5,000 nt of DNA, taken from Nitrospinae bacterium RIFCSPLOWO2_12_FULL_45_22. Its GTDB lineage: Bacteria > 2-12-FULL-45-22. Position numbers and translations under genes: made by a program. Within the stretch, counting starts at the first letter, position 1, and the number at the start of each line of letters is the position of its first letter. Shown here piece after piece: positions 4,946 to 5,000 of the stretch. The notes under the pieces were generated by a model. The model searched no databases. It was not told the DNA's origin and was given only the letters and a program-made list of their open reading frames with translations. The stretch lies in assembly GCA_001803565.1 (NCBI GenBank), contig MHDQ01000254.1, forward strand, positions 940 through 5,939, in the 5' to 3' direction.

Positions 4946-5000
4946 ATAGCGCGGAGGTCATTAATAAGAGGAAGTTAATATGGGTTGAAGTAATCAGGAG
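4940..5000 (+). mobile_element. Start of cassette E (truncated by the window edge)
   Basis: The cassette opens with TTAGGC. A strong Shine-Dalgarno-like AGAGGAAG (4967-4974) stands 5 bases before ATG 4980, but that ATG reads Met-Gly-stop (TGA 4986-4988). The frame that reads ATA TGG GTT GAA is open to the edge but has no standard start codon in view. The real gene may start beyond the window, use an unusual start, or carry a frameshift right after its start. Confidence 0.6.

Larger units (their letters stand above)
1840..5000 (+). mobile_element. Integron gene-cassette array (four complete cassettes plus the start of a fifth, no integrase in window)
   Basis: Four attC sites follow one another, each just downstream of one plus-strand gene, with core cleavage points at 1840/1841, 2576/2577, 3576/3577, 4286/4287 and 4939/4940. 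The resulting cassettes are 736, 1000, 710 and 653 bp. All are in the same orientation, genes nearly fill each unit, and composition changes from cassette to cassette. R'' of cassettes B and C is the exact complement of that cassette's own first bases, which is expected if each once existed as a circle with an intact attC. No integrase gene appears on either strand. The window alone cannot separate an integrase-less attC cluster from an array whose integrase lies further right. Confidence 0.9.

Noticed and set aside
4650-4961. Minus-strand frame opposite the cassette D gene and attC
   Set aside because: It runs through an attC palindrome and lacks any recognisable feature; a shadow of the plus-strand gene.

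Overview
The window joins a chromosomal-looking segment (1 to about 1610) to an integron gene-cassette array (about 1840 to the right edge, continuing beyond it). The organism cannot be named. The signs point to a bacterium, most likely a Gram-negative environmental lineage: a bacterial-type tRNA-Thr without encoded CCA, an AT-leaning single-copy-style gene, and then canonical attC sites. No integron integrase lies in the window.

Left part: tRNA-Thr(CGT) at 21-93, then a complete alkaline-phosphatase-superfamily phosphohydrolase (220-1608) with every expected metal ligand and the threonine nucleophile. A 230-base AT-rich stretch follows. It holds a good sigma-70-like promoter (TTGACA, 17 bases, TAATAT), a three-copy palindromic motif that can form two mutually exclusive hairpins, and a hairpin plus T-run terminator. 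It ends in an attI-like site, where the first cassette begins at G^TTAGGC (1840/1841).

Right part: four complete cassettes in the same orientation, each with one plus-strand gene and one attC site, plus the start of a fifth. Cassette A (1841-2576) encodes a two-helix membrane protein of unknown function. Cassette B (2577-3576) encodes an HNH-type nuclease split by a single-base frameshift. Cassette C (3577-4286) encodes a membrane-anchored coiled-coil protein. Cassette D (4287-4939) encodes a soluble protein that I do not recognise. Cassette E starts at 4940. The attC sites are 124, 124, 70 and 80 bases long, and all show paired R and L boxes with an unpaired base in the L arm. In cassettes B and C the R'' box is the exact complement of that cassette's own first bases, as expected for excisable circles, which independently confirms the boundaries.

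The cassette genes probably do not form one pathway. They share transcription direction, may share read-through from the 1691 promoter if the terminator at 1801 is leaky, and differ from each other in base composition, as expected for separately acquired cassettes. The most unusual points are the array without a visible integrase beside an ordinary gene, the promoter-hairpin-terminator block before the first cassette, and the frameshifted nuclease.
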